DNA from: an uncultured Ruminococcus sp.
GTDB taxonomy: Bacteria > Bacillota > Clostridia > Oscillospirales > Acutalibacteraceae
Direction: 5' to 3'
Length of the DNA: 5,335 nt
NCBI GenBank assembly: GCA_902773265.1
Contig: CACYDZ010000281.1
Span: forward strand, 1-5,335
Positions 1 to 5,335 of the stretch are shown here, piece by piece. The translations under genes and the position numbers were made by a program. Under the pieces are notes generated by a model. It searched no databases. It was not told the DNA's origin and saw only the letters and a list, made by a program, of their open reading frames with translations. Within the stretch, counting starts at the first letter, position 1, and each line of letters begins with the position of its first letter.

Positions 1-229
1 GCTTTGCCCTTTAAAATCCCACAAGGGGTTTCACCCCTTGACCCCACAAGCCTTTGAAAAGGCTTGACCGAAACTTTTAATTGTCACCGCTAAACTTGTG
101 ATAAACAATCCGAACGAAGTGAGCCGAAAAAGTTTTTTGTCCACTTTTTTTCAAAAAAGTGGTCGGGATTTTCAAGGGTGCAACCCTTGAACAGGGGTTC
201 GGGGACAGCATCCCCGACTAATCCGTTCT
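1..229. repeat. Intergenic hairpin cluster downstream of leuA, no gene seen
   Basis: This stretch has no credible ORF but contains five separate stem-loops visible by eye. They are 22-29 with 33-40 (8 bp, loop TTC), 47-54 with 59-66 (8 bp, 4-nt loop), 141-150 with 153-162 (arms CCACTTTTTT and AAAAAAGTGG, realistically 8-9 bp), 171-179 with 183-191 (9 bp, loop GCA) and 199-205 with 211-217 (TCGGGGA and TCCCCGA, 5-nt loop). All arms are exact complements. The density suggests a palindromic intergenic repeat family rather than a single terminator. On the minus strand the 199-217 hairpin begins about 12 nt past the leuA stop, but no U-run follows it, so I do not call a canonical leuA terminator. 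Whether the element recurs in the genome cannot be seen from this window. Confidence 0.7.
18..69. repeat. Two tandem copies of a CCCACAAG-stem-loop-CTTGACC module
   Basis: Two adjacent hairpins have the same outer frame. CCCACAAG occurs at 18-25 and again at 43-50, and CTTGACC closes each unit at 37-43 and 63-69, giving a period of about 25-26 nt. The inner stem differs (GGGG/CCCC in the first, CCTT/AAGG in the second), but each copy keeps perfect base pairing. Conserved flanks with compensating inner arms look like a duplicated palindromic unit under pairing constraint. The function is unknown. Confidence 0.6.
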
Positions 230-1918
230 CTATTTTGACAACTCCGCACGGTTAATGGCATTGAGTACACCAAAAATAGAACTTCTGTAAATATTGCCCG
301 AAATACCTACTCCGAAAATACTTCCGCCTCGTGGTGTCATCAGATGAATGTAGGATACCGCCTTTGAATCAGAACCTGTGGAAATAGCGTGCTGGGAATA
401 ATCCACAAACTTATAATCAGAAATGCCGACATCTTCCAACGCATGGAAAAATGCGTCTATCGGGCCGTTACCATCGCCTGAAATTCTGGTATCGGTAGCA
501 GGGTCATTATCTGTACGCAGTATTCCTGTAACCCTTACCATGTTGCCGTCCTCACCTATTTCAGAAACGGTAGGGTGTCCGACAATCTCATATTTTCTTG
601 CGGTAGTGATATAAGCATCCTCAAAAATAGCAAGCAGTTCGCTGGGAATGAGTTCTCTGCCAAGTTCGTCACATTTTTTCTGTACCAACGCACTAAATTC
701 AGGGTGCATCTGTTTGGGCATTTTATAGCCGAAGTTGTGTGCCATGACAAATGCCGCACCGCCTTTGCCCGACTGCGAATTGATACGGATAATCGGTTCA
801 TACTGTCTGCCGACATCAGCAGGGTCAATCGGGAGATAGGGTACTTCCCAATAAGGGCTGTCTGTTTCTTTCATATACTCCATACCTTTATTGATAGCGT
901 CCTGATGTGAACCTGAAAATGCTGTAAATACCAGTTCTCCAATATACGGGGTTCTCTCATGAATTTTCATATTCGTACAGCGTTCATAGACTTCCTTATA
1001 TTTCGGCAAATCGCTGAAATCCAGTTTCGGGTCTACACCTTGTGTATACATATTCAGTCCCACTGTGACAATATCCAGATTACCTGTTCTTTCACCATTA
1101 CCGAACAGCGTTCCCTCAACTCTTTCTGCACCTGCCAGTAATGCCAGTTCTGCCGAAGCTACACCTGTTCCCCTGTCATTATGCGGGTGAATACTGATAA
1201 TTGCCGCTTCTCTGTCGGGAAGATGTCTGATAAAATATTCTATCTGGTCAGCATAGGTATTCGGTGTACAGAGTTCTACCGTGTTGGGCAAGTTGAGAAT
1301 AACAGGATTTTCCTTTGTCGAACCGAGTGCTTCCATAACCGCATGGCATATCTCTACCGAAAAATCTACTTCTGTTCCGCTGAAACTTTCGGGAGAATAT
1401 TCAAAACGGATATTGGTATCTCCTTCATAACTTTCTGTGAGTTCACGGATTAATTTTGCCCCGTTGACGGCAATATCTATAATACCCGCCTTGTCCTTTT
1501 TAAAGACTACTTTACGCTGTAAAGTTGATGTGGAATTGTAAAAATGAACAATGACATTCTTTGCTCCCTCAATCGCTTCAAAAGTTTTGCGGATAAGGTG
1601 TTCTCTTGCCTGTACAAGCACCTGTATGGTAACATCATCAGGAATATAATTGCCCTCTATCAGTGTACGGCAAATCTCATACTCTGTTTCTGACGCTGAC
1701 GGAAATCCTATTTCAATTTCCTTAAATCCCATATCACATAACAATCTGAAAAATTCCAACTTTTCCTGTAAATTCATCGGGTCAACCAATGCCTGATTGC
1801 CGTCACGCAAATCTACACTGCACCATATCGGTGCTTTATCAATCACATTGTTACACCACTGTCTGTCAGGCAGGTCAATCTGTTTAAACGGTAAATATTT
1901 TCTGAAAGAACTGTTCAT
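230..1918 (-). CDS. leuA: 2-isopropylmalate synthase
   Basis: LeuA condenses acetyl-CoA with 2-ketoisovalerate to give 2-isopropylmalate, the first committed step of leucine synthesis, in the cytoplasm. The 562-residue protein has the expected order: a TIM-barrel catalytic domain (about residues 30-320), a linker, and a C-terminal LeuA allosteric/dimer domain (about 420-562) where leucine feedback is exerted in the family. Visible motifs are VDLRDGNQ at 35-42 (catalytic Arg38, metal-binding Asp39), HPHND at 244-248 (metal-binding histidines), GNGERTGN at 273-280 and SGSHQDAI at 335-342. GDGNGPIDA at 481-489 marks the regulatory domain. The length and N-terminal extension before the LRDGNQ motif fit the longer LeuA type (TIGR00970-like, my assignment) rather than the 523-residue E. 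coli form. The ATG is preceded by GAGAGGTGA at 1928-1936 (9-nt spacing), and an in-frame TGA lies 12 nt upstream, so no earlier start is possible. Expression is controlled by the T-box leader. No leuB, leuC or leuD follows within the window. Confidence 0.96.
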   Translation of the reverse strand: MNSSFRKYLPFKQIDLPDRQWCNNVIDKAPIWCSVDLRDGNQALVDPMNLQEKLEFFRLLCDMGFKEIEIGFPSASETEYEICRTLIEGNYIPDDVTIQVLVQAREHLIRKTFEAIEGAKNVIVHFYNSTSTLQRKVVFKKDKAGIIDIAVNGAKLIRELTESYEGDTNIRFEYSPESFSGTEVDFSVEICHAVMEALGSTKENPVILNLPNTVELCTPNTYADQIEYFIRHLPDREAAIISIHPHNDRGTGVASAELALLAGAERVEGTLFGNGERTGNLDIVTVGLNMYTQGVDPKLDFSDLPKYKEVYERCTNMKIHERTPYIGELVFTAFSGSHQDAINKGMEYMKETDSPYWEVPYLPIDPADVGRQYEPIIRINSQSGKGGAAFVMAHNFGYKMPKQMHPEFSALVQKKCDELGRELIPSELLAIFEDAYITTARKYEIVGHPTVSEIGEDGNMVRVTGILRTDNDPATDTRISGDGNGPIDAFFHALEDVGISDYKFVDYSQHAISTGSDSKAVSYIHLMTPRGGSIFGVGISGNIYRSSIFGVLNAINRAELSK

Positions 1919-1937
1919 TGTAAAAAATCACCTCTCG

Positions 1938-1978
1938 ATAAAATAAAACCCCTTTTCTTCCGCAAAGAAGAAAAGGGG
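1938..1978 (-). terminator. Regulated intrinsic terminator of the leuA T-box
   Basis: Perfect 12-bp stem: 1967-1978 pairs with 1949-1960, with a 6-nt loop at 1961-1966. On the minus strand it is followed by TTTTATTTTAT. It ends about 20 nt before the leuA start codon, and its 5' arm is shared with the T-box antiterminator. Uncharged tRNA-Leu should prevent its formation. Confidence 0.93.
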
Positions 1979-1981
1979 CGA

Positions 1982-2003
1982 TAATTTACATCTCTGTAAA
2001 TTA
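1982..2003 (-). other. Extra hairpin inside the T-box antiterminator loop
   Basis: Between the T-box sequence and the antiterminator 3' strand sits an 8-bp perfect stem (TAATTTAC with GTAAATTA, 6-nt loop). It can form in both the antiterminator and terminator states, and probably brings the two antiterminator strands together. Its function is inferred from position only. Confidence 0.6.
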
Positions 2004-2234
2004 ACACGGTACCACCCTTGTTTTAAGTGACAAATACCACTCCTCAGCAGACTTCCAACAAAGTCCCGACTTTTAACGCTGTCATGCGTCCTGTCTTACT
2101 TGGTTTCAGACAGGCAACTCCAAGATGAGCTATACACATAACCCCTTGTATTGTCTTTCACCACCCGACAACTCTCTGTGACAAAGTAATTATGTCTTTT
2201 TCTTTTCATCGTCTTTAAAATATTTGTACTTTAG

Positions 2235-2263
2235 ATTATATTGATATCTTAGTAAATTGTCAA
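2235..2263 (-). promoter_or_regulatory. Sigma-A promoter for the leuA T-box transcript
   Basis: On the minus strand, TTGACA (2258-2263) and TATAAT (2235-2240) are separated by exactly 17 nt, a perfect consensus. The start point is predicted near 2228, which gives a leader of about 310 nt before leuA. Such a strong promoter fits control at the attenuation step rather than at initiation. Confidence 0.9.
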
Positions 2264-2298
2264 GACTTTTTTTGTTAAAAATAAACTTCTGCAAAACA

Positions 2299-2327
2299 TT
2301 GAATTTTATTTCTGACTGTGCTATAAT
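2299..2327 (+). promoter_or_regulatory. Extended -10 promoter of the tRNA-Arg gene
   Basis: TTGAAT (2299-2304), a 17-nt spacer and TATAAT (2322-2327) form a good sigma-A promoter. TGC immediately before the -10 adds the extended -10 element. The start point is predicted near 2334, leaving only about 3 nt of 5' leader before the mature tRNA. It lies back to back with the leuA promoter; the two -35 boxes are about 35 bp apart. Confidence 0.85.
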
Positions 2328-2336
2328 ATAAAAGAT

Positions 2337-2413
2337 GTCTTTGTAGCTCAGCAGGATAGAGCGTTCGCCTCCTAAGCGAAAGGTCATGGGTTCGAATCCC
2401 GTCAAGGACGCCA
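2337..2413 (+). tRNA. tRNA-Arg, anticodon CCU
   Basis: A full cloverleaf is visible. The acceptor stem is 2337-2343 with 2403-2409 (GTCTTTG/CAAGGAC, one G-U). The D stem is GCTC/GAGC (2346-2349 with 2359-2362). The anticodon stem TTCGC/GCGAA (2364-2368 with 2376-2380) encloses loop CTCCTAA, with anticodon CCT at 2371-2373. The T arm is 2386-2402 with loop TTCGAAT. The discriminator is G2410 and CCA is encoded at 2411-2413. The anticodon reads AGG, an arginine codon. The gene is monocistronic, with its own promoter and terminator, divergent from leuA and convergent with ilvD. Confidence 0.97.
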
Positions 2414-2414
2414 T

Positions 2415-2456
2415 AAAAAACCGCTTTTGATGATTTTTCATCGAAAGCGGTTTTTT
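2415..2456. terminator. Bidirectional terminator between tRNA-Arg and ilvD
   Basis: An 18-bp stem (2415-2432 with 2439-2456, one G-U pair) has a 6-nt loop. It starts with six A and ends with six T, so each strand yields a GC-containing hairpin (core CCGC/GCGG) and a U-run. It starts 2 nt past the tRNA CCA end and lies 26 nt downstream of the ilvD stop on the other strand, so one element can end both converging transcripts. Confidence 0.93.
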
Positions 2457-2481
2457 GATGATATATTTCAGAAATCATACA

Positions 2482-4152
2482 TTATTTCTGGGGTACGGAA
2501 AGAATAGCTCCTGTATTTCCGGAGGTTACCAAAGCGGAATATCTTGCCAGGTAACCGGTTTTGATTCTGGGTTCTTTAGGTGTCCATGCTTTTTTTCTTT
2601 CGGCGAGTTCTTCATCAGAAACTTTGACATTGATGGTATTTGCCATGATATCAATAGCAATGATATCGCCCTCTTCAATTAAGGCGATAGGACCGCCGAC
2701 TGCCGCTTCGGGAGAAACATGACCGATAGCCGCACCTCTTGTTGCACCGGAAAAACGACCGTCTGTAATCAGTGCTACCGTACTGCCAAGACCACGACCG
2801 ATAATTGCTGATGTCGGGTTAAGCATTTCTCTCATACCGGGGCCACCCTTAGGGCCTTCATAACGGATAACCACAACATCACCAGGATTGATTTTATCTG
2901 TCATGATAGCTTCCATAGCATCTTCTTCACAGTCGAAAACTCTTGCCGGTCCTTCATGAACAAGCATCTCAGGAGCAACCGCACTTCTCTTGACAACGCA
3001 GGAATCAGGAGCAATATTACCTCTCAGTACAGCAATACCGCCTGTCTTACTGTACGGATTTTCTACAGGACGGATAACCTCCGTATTCTTATTGACAGCA
3101 CCTGCAATATTTTCGCCGACAGTTTTACCGGTAACGGTCATACATTCGGTATGGATAATACCAAGTTTGTTGATTTCGTTCATAACGGCATACACACCGC
3201 CTGCCTCATTGAGGTCTTCCATATGATGCTGACCTGCGGGAGCAAGATGACAAACATTCGGTACTTTATCGCTTATCTGATTGGCAATATCCAGATTGAT
3301 TTCCACACCTGCCTCATGGGCGATAGCCGGAAGATGTAACATACTGTTGGTACTGCAACCCAAAGCCATATCAATGGTGAGAGCATTTTCAAATGCTTCT
3401 TTAGTCATGATATCACGGGGTCTGATATCTTTTCTGACCAGTTCCATAATCTGCATACCTGCCTTTTTGGCAAGACGGATTCTTTCGGAATAGACAGCGG
3501 GAATTGTGCCGTTGCCACGCAATCCCATACCCAGAACTTCGGTAAGACAGTTCATAGAATTTGCGGTATACATTCCCGAACAGGAACCACAGGTCGGACA
3601 GGTTTTTTCTTCATATTCTTTCAGCTGTTCGTCGTTAATTTTACCCGCCGCATAGGCACCAACAGCCTCGTATGCTGCCGACAAACTGACTTTACAGCCG
3701 TTTACTGTACCTGCCAGCATAGGTCCTCCGCTGACAACAATAGTGGGGATATTCATTCTTGCCGCAGCCATAAGCAAACCAGGAACATTCTTATCGCAGT
3801 TAGGTATCATAACCAGACCGTCAAACCCATGTGCCATTGCCATACATTCTGTGGAATCGGCAATCAAATCACGGGTGACAAGTGAATATTTCATACCTTG
3901 ATGTCCCATAGCAATACCGTCACAGACAGCTATCGCAGGGAAAACTATCGGTGTACCGCCAGCCATAGCAATCCCTATTCTGACAGCTTCTGTAATTTTA
4001 TCAATGTTCATATGACCGGGAACTATTTCATTATACGAACTGACAATACCAATAAGTGGTCGGCTTTGTTCTTCGGCGGTGTAGCCCAGTGCATTATACA
4101 GAACTCTGTGTGGTGCATTCTGCACACCATATTTTATTTCATCACTTTTCAT
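2482..4152 (-). CDS. ilvD: Dihydroxy-acid dehydratase
   Basis: IlvD dehydrates 2,3-dihydroxy-3-methyl acids to the 2-keto acids 2-ketoisovalerate and 2-keto-3-methylvalerate, the shared third step of valine, leucine and isoleucine synthesis, in the cytoplasm. It needs an Fe-S cluster and Mg2+. Numbering from the chosen ATG (556 residues), visible motifs are CDGIAMGH at 77-84, NCDKNVPG at 118-125 (cluster Cys119, metal-binding Asp120 and Lys121), CPTCGSCSG at 185-193 (cluster Cys191), [10 protein letters not shown] in the C-terminal part, and GRFSGATRG at 465-473 with the conserved active-site Ser468. VPGHMN at 44-49 has Gly46 where the plant-type [2Fe-2S] enzymes carry a cysteine, as in oxygen-labile E. 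coli IlvD; this points to an oxygen-sensitive cluster (inference). A TTG three codons upstream (4159-4161) would add MIT, but AGGAAAGGA at 4162-4170 is only 0 nt from it and 9 nt from the ATG, so the ATG is preferred. It has its own promoter and is not cotranscribed with leuA, from which the tRNA separates it. Confidence 0.97.
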   Translation of the reverse strand: MKSDEIKYGVQNAPHRVLYNALGYTAEEQSRPLIGIVSSYNEIVPGHMNIDKITEAVRIGIAMAGGTPIVFPAIAVCDGIAMGHQGMKYSLVTRDLIADSTECMAMAHGFDGLVMIPNCDKNVPGLLMAAARMNIPTIVVSGGPMLAGTVNGCKVSLSAAYEAVGAYAAGKINDEQLKEYEEKTCPTCGSCSGMYTANSMNCLTEVLGMGLRGNGTIPAVYSERIRLAKKAGMQIMELVRKDIRPRDIMTKEAFENALTIDMALGCSTNSMLHLPAIAHEAGVEINLDIANQISDKVPNVCHLAPAGQHHMEDLNEAGGVYAVMNEINKLGIIHTECMTVTGKTVGENIAGAVNKNTEVIRPVENPYSKTGGIAVLRGNIAPDSCVVKRSAVAPEMLVHEGPARVFDCEEDAMEAIMTDKINPGDVVVIRYEGPKGGPGMREMLNPTSAIIGRGLGSTVALITDGRFSGATRGAAIGHVSPEAAVGGPIALIEEGDIIAIDIMANTINVKVSDEELAERKKAWTPKEPRIKTGYLARYSALVTSGNTGAILSVPQK

Positions 4153-4161
4153 CGTTATCAA

Positions 4162-4170
4162 TCCTTTCCT
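4162..4170 (-). promoter_or_regulatory. Ribosome binding site deciding the ilvD start
   Basis: AGGAAAGGA on the minus strand is a strong Shine-Dalgarno match. It is spaced 9 nt from the ATG at 4152 but abuts the in-frame TTG at 4161, so initiation should be at the ATG. Confidence 0.85.
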
Positions 4171-4259
4171 TTTATGAGGTCGTATACAATATCTGATTTA
4201 ACTTTGTCCAGAATAACATTTTGAACATTGACAATATTGCTCTTTTTCCAACCTTGTAC

Positions 4260-4288
4260 ATTATAAAATTATTTTGAATTGCTGTCAA
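4260..4288 (-). promoter_or_regulatory. Perfect-consensus promoter of ilvD
   Basis: On the minus strand, TTGACA (4283-4288), a 17-nt spacer and TATAAT (4260-4265) form an exact sigma-A consensus. The start point is predicted near 4253, giving a 5' leader of about 100 nt. I find no T-box, terminator or leader peptide in that leader. A weaker candidate is TGGACA with TATACG at 18-nt spacing, closer to the gene. Confidence 0.88.
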
Positions 4289-4300
4289 TAGTCTGTAATA

Positions 4301-4319
4301 CGAAATCTCATGATTTTCG
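4301..4319. promoter_or_regulatory. Inverted repeat upstream of the ilvD promoter
   Basis: CGAAATC (4301-4307), spacer TCAT and GATTTTCG (4312-4319) form an imperfect inverted repeat with one extra base. It begins 12 bp upstream of the ilvD -35 in the divergent control region. It could be a regulator site for ilvD or the opposite gene, but it matches no operator I can name. AT-rich chance similarity is possible. Confidence 0.25.
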
Positions 4320-4396
4320 AATACATAAAATTAGGATAGTTTTTTAATTTTTGATGCTCTTTTTATGTGAACACACTCTAATTTTCTCTCAAAATA

Positions 4397-4425
4397 TTGC
4401 TCAAAATCGGAAGAAAGTTTATAAT
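4397..4425 (+). promoter_or_regulatory. Probable promoter of the TetM-like GTPase gene
   Basis: TTGCTC (4397-4402), a 17-nt spacer and TATAAT (4420-4425) give a perfect -10 with a half-matching -35. The predicted start near 4432 leaves a leader of about 190 nt before the ATG at 4620. A short inverted repeat, ATTTT-CTCTC-AAAAT (4381-4395), lies just upstream of the -35. No better promoter is seen closer to the gene. Confidence 0.65.
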
Positions 4426-4431
4426 AAAGTT

Positions 4432-4619
4432 ATGATTGAGCAAATCTGTCCTTTTTCGTTAATTATGCAAAGCAGATATATGCTGTTTGTTACCCTGAAC
4501 TTTCGTTATGGGTCTTACAAGGATTCCTCACTTTGTTCGAAATGACAAGTGCTTATGCAATTTTTAAATTTGCTCATTATACAGAATAAGTATATCACTG
4601 ATGGTGAGGGGAAAACAGA
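4432..4619 (+). promoter_or_regulatory. Long, foldable 5' leader of the TetM-like GTPase gene
   Basis: The leader has no convincing coding sequence. TGAGCAAAT (4437-4445) is perfectly complementary to ATTTGCTCA (4568-4576), which would close a domain of about 140 nt. Inside it are three small hairpins: 4469-4474 with 4481-4487 (one bulge, loop GATATA), ACCC 4492-4495 with GGGT 4510-4513, and 4528-4534 with 4540-4545 (TCAcTTT/AAATGA). No hairpin followed by a U-run is evident, so a transcription attenuator is not supported. The Shine-Dalgarno site GGTGAGGGG (4603-4611) lies outside the closing stem. The structure is plausible but unproven. Confidence 0.45.
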
Positions 4620-5335
4620 ATGAAAAAAATAACTGTCGGAATACTGGCTCATGTCGATTCGGGAAAAACAACCCTGACAGAAGCCTTATTGTACTGTTCG
4701 GGAAATATAAAGAAATTCGGCAGAGTTGACCATAAAAATTCCTATCTGGATAACGATGAGATGGAAAGAAAAAGAGGTATCACCATATTTTCAAAACAGG
4801 CAATCCTGACCTGCAACGATACGGAATTTACTTTACTGGACACTCCGGGTCATGTAGATTTCAGTGCCGAAGCGGAGAGAACTTTACAGGTACTGGATTA
4901 TGCCGTGCTTGTCATCAGCGGTACAGACGGCGTACAGGGACATACCCATACTTTATGGAAACTGTTACGCCGTTATCATATTCCCGTATTCATCTATGTC
5001 AACAAAATGGACTTACCCGACACGCATAAAACAGAACTTCTTGCTCAGCTTAAAAGTACTCTGAATGAAGATTGTACGGATTTCAGCCGATATATTCCCA
5101 AAGACGATTTCTTTGAAAGTATTGCTCTTTGTGATGAAAGTATTTTTGAAGAGTATTCCGAAACAGGATTTGTCAGAGATGAGTTAATCGTCAGGGCAAT
5201 ACAGAAGCGAAAAATATTTCCTTGTGTATTCGGTTCGGCACTGAAACTTGACGGAACAGATTATTTTCTGGAAATTCTGGATAAATATACGGTCATGCCC
5301 GATTACGAGGAAGCCTTTGCAGGAAAAGTATTCAA
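4620..5335 (+). CDS. TetM/EF-G-like translation GTPase (5' part, runs off the window)
   Basis: The first 238 residues of a translation-factor GTPase are present, covering the whole G domain and the start of domain II. All five GTPase motifs are intact: AHVDSGKT at 10-17 (P-loop), RGIT at 52-55 (switch I Thr55), DTPGH at 74-78, NKMD at 128-131 and GSA at 205-207. The N-terminal layout (KKITVGILAHVDSGKTTLTE, then a short insert before ERKRGITI) resembles the Tet(M)/Tet(O) ribosomal protection proteins, which bind the ribosome like EF-G and expel tetracycline. It differs from Tet(M), as I recall it, across much of the domain (Ser14 for Ala; SGTDGVQGHTHTLWKLL at 100-116). It therefore looks like a chromosomal TetM-like family member of clostridia whose resistance role is unproven. 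The ATG has a strong Shine-Dalgarno site (GGTGAGGGG, 8-nt spacing), and an in-frame TGA at 4605-4607 rules out any earlier start. The gene is divergent from ilvD. Domains III-V are missing only because the window ends. Confidence 0.9.
   Translation, partial: MKKITVGILAHVDSGKTTLTEALLYCSGNIKKFGRVDHKNSYLDNDEMERKRGITIFSKQAILTCNDTEFTLLDTPGHVDFSAEAERTLQVLDYAVLVISGTDGVQGHTHTLWKLLRRYHIPVFIYVNKMDLPDTHKTELLAQLKSTLNEDCTDFSRYIPKDDFFESIALCDESIFEEYSETGFVRDELIVRAIQKRKIFPCVFGSALKLDGTDYFLEILDKYTVMPDYEEAFAGKVF

Larger units (their letters stand above)
1938..2228 (-). ncRNA. T-box riboswitch leader of leuA (leucine, CUC specifier)
   Basis: A cis-acting leader of about 290 nt that senses uncharged tRNA and controls read-through into leuA. 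On the minus strand it shows the Stem I landmarks in order: AGAGAG (k-turn region), a GGTGGTGAAA apical segment enclosed by TTGTC/GACAA, then a specifier loop reading ATAGCTCATCTTGGAG. The CUC triplet at 2127-2129, placed before the conserved A and the GGAG, specifies leucine and matches the downstream gene. Stem-loop 2090-2096 with 2108-2114 (7 bp) follows. The conserved T-box AAGGGTGGTACCGTG lies at 2005-2019; its UGGU would pair with an ACCA acceptor end, so the tRNA discriminator base should be A. The antiterminator 3' strand, CGCCCCTT, overlaps the terminator stem, so the two folds are mutually exclusive. The 5' end is inferred from the promoter. Confidence 0.95.

Noticed and set aside
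423..1453. Several short ORFs overlapping leuA, mostly on the plus strand (for example 575-910 and 1181-1453).
   Set aside because: They are antisense or alternate-frame shadows of a well-supported leuA gene, with no recognisable motifs.
2190..2478. Two minus-strand ORFs (83 and 67 aa) with LTGFEPMTF- and DGIRTHDLS-like peptides.
   Set aside because: Both read through the antisense of the tRNA-Arg gene and its terminator. Such peptides are a well-known artefact of translating tRNA antisense strands.
4153..4161. TTG start for ilvD giving an MIT extension.
   Set aside because: The Shine-Dalgarno site directly abuts the TTG, leaving no spacing, whereas the ATG at 4152 has a normal 9-nt gap.
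2956..4224. Plus-strand ORFs overlapping ilvD (up to 127 aa).
   Set aside because: They are shadows of ilvD without recognisable protein features.
4153..4253. A T-box or attenuator in the ilvD leader.
   Set aside because: No GGGTGGTACC-type motif and no hairpin with a U-run are present; only short AT-rich repeats are seen.
4266..4282. CodY-like boxes in the ilvD promoter spacer and at 2243-2257 in the leuA promoter.
   Set aside because: By eye they match only about 9-10 of 15 positions of the consensus, which AT-rich DNA reaches by chance.
4351..4545. A 64-aa plus-strand ORF, considered as a leader peptide for the GTPase gene.
   Set aside because: It starts upstream of the predicted promoter, has no Shine-Dalgarno site and no recognisable sequence. 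Its ATG at 4432 coincides with the predicted transcription start, without a binding site.

Overview
The window looks like chromosomal DNA from a low-to-moderate-GC Firmicute of the class Clostridia, probably a gut anaerobe. This is inferred from the T-box leader on an amino-acid gene, near-consensus sigma-A promoters, strong purine-rich Shine-Dalgarno sites and the clostridial look of the proteins. Genus cannot be fixed from sequence alone.

Layout, left to right. Positions 1-229 carry no gene but hold a dense run of five hairpins, two of them tandem copies of one module. Positions 230-1918 (minus) encode 2-isopropylmalate synthase (LeuA). Positions 1919-2228 (minus) are its 5' leader, a T-box riboswitch with a CUC (leucine) specifier, a conserved T-box and an intrinsic terminator, driven by a consensus promoter at 2235-2263. 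A plus-strand tRNA-Arg(CCU) gene lies at 2337-2413 with its own extended -10 promoter and a strong terminator. That terminator also works in the opposite direction for ilvD. Positions 2482-4152 (minus) encode dihydroxy-acid dehydratase (IlvD), with a perfect-consensus promoter at 4260-4288. Divergent from it, the plus strand carries a promoter, a leader of about 190 nt that can fold, and the first 238 codons of a TetM/EF-G-like translation GTPase that runs off the right edge.

LeuA and IlvD both belong to branched-chain amino acid synthesis. IlvD makes the 2-keto acid precursors of valine/leucine and isoleucine, and LeuA commits 2-ketoisovalerate to leucine. They are separate transcription units here. 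LeuA is placed under leucyl-tRNA control by the T-box, while ilvD has a short leader with no visible attenuator. The tRNA and the GTPase are unrelated neighbours.

I see no clear new multi-gene system. The items most worth a second look are the hairpin cluster at the left edge, a motif it shares with the GTPase leader, and the GTPase leader itself.
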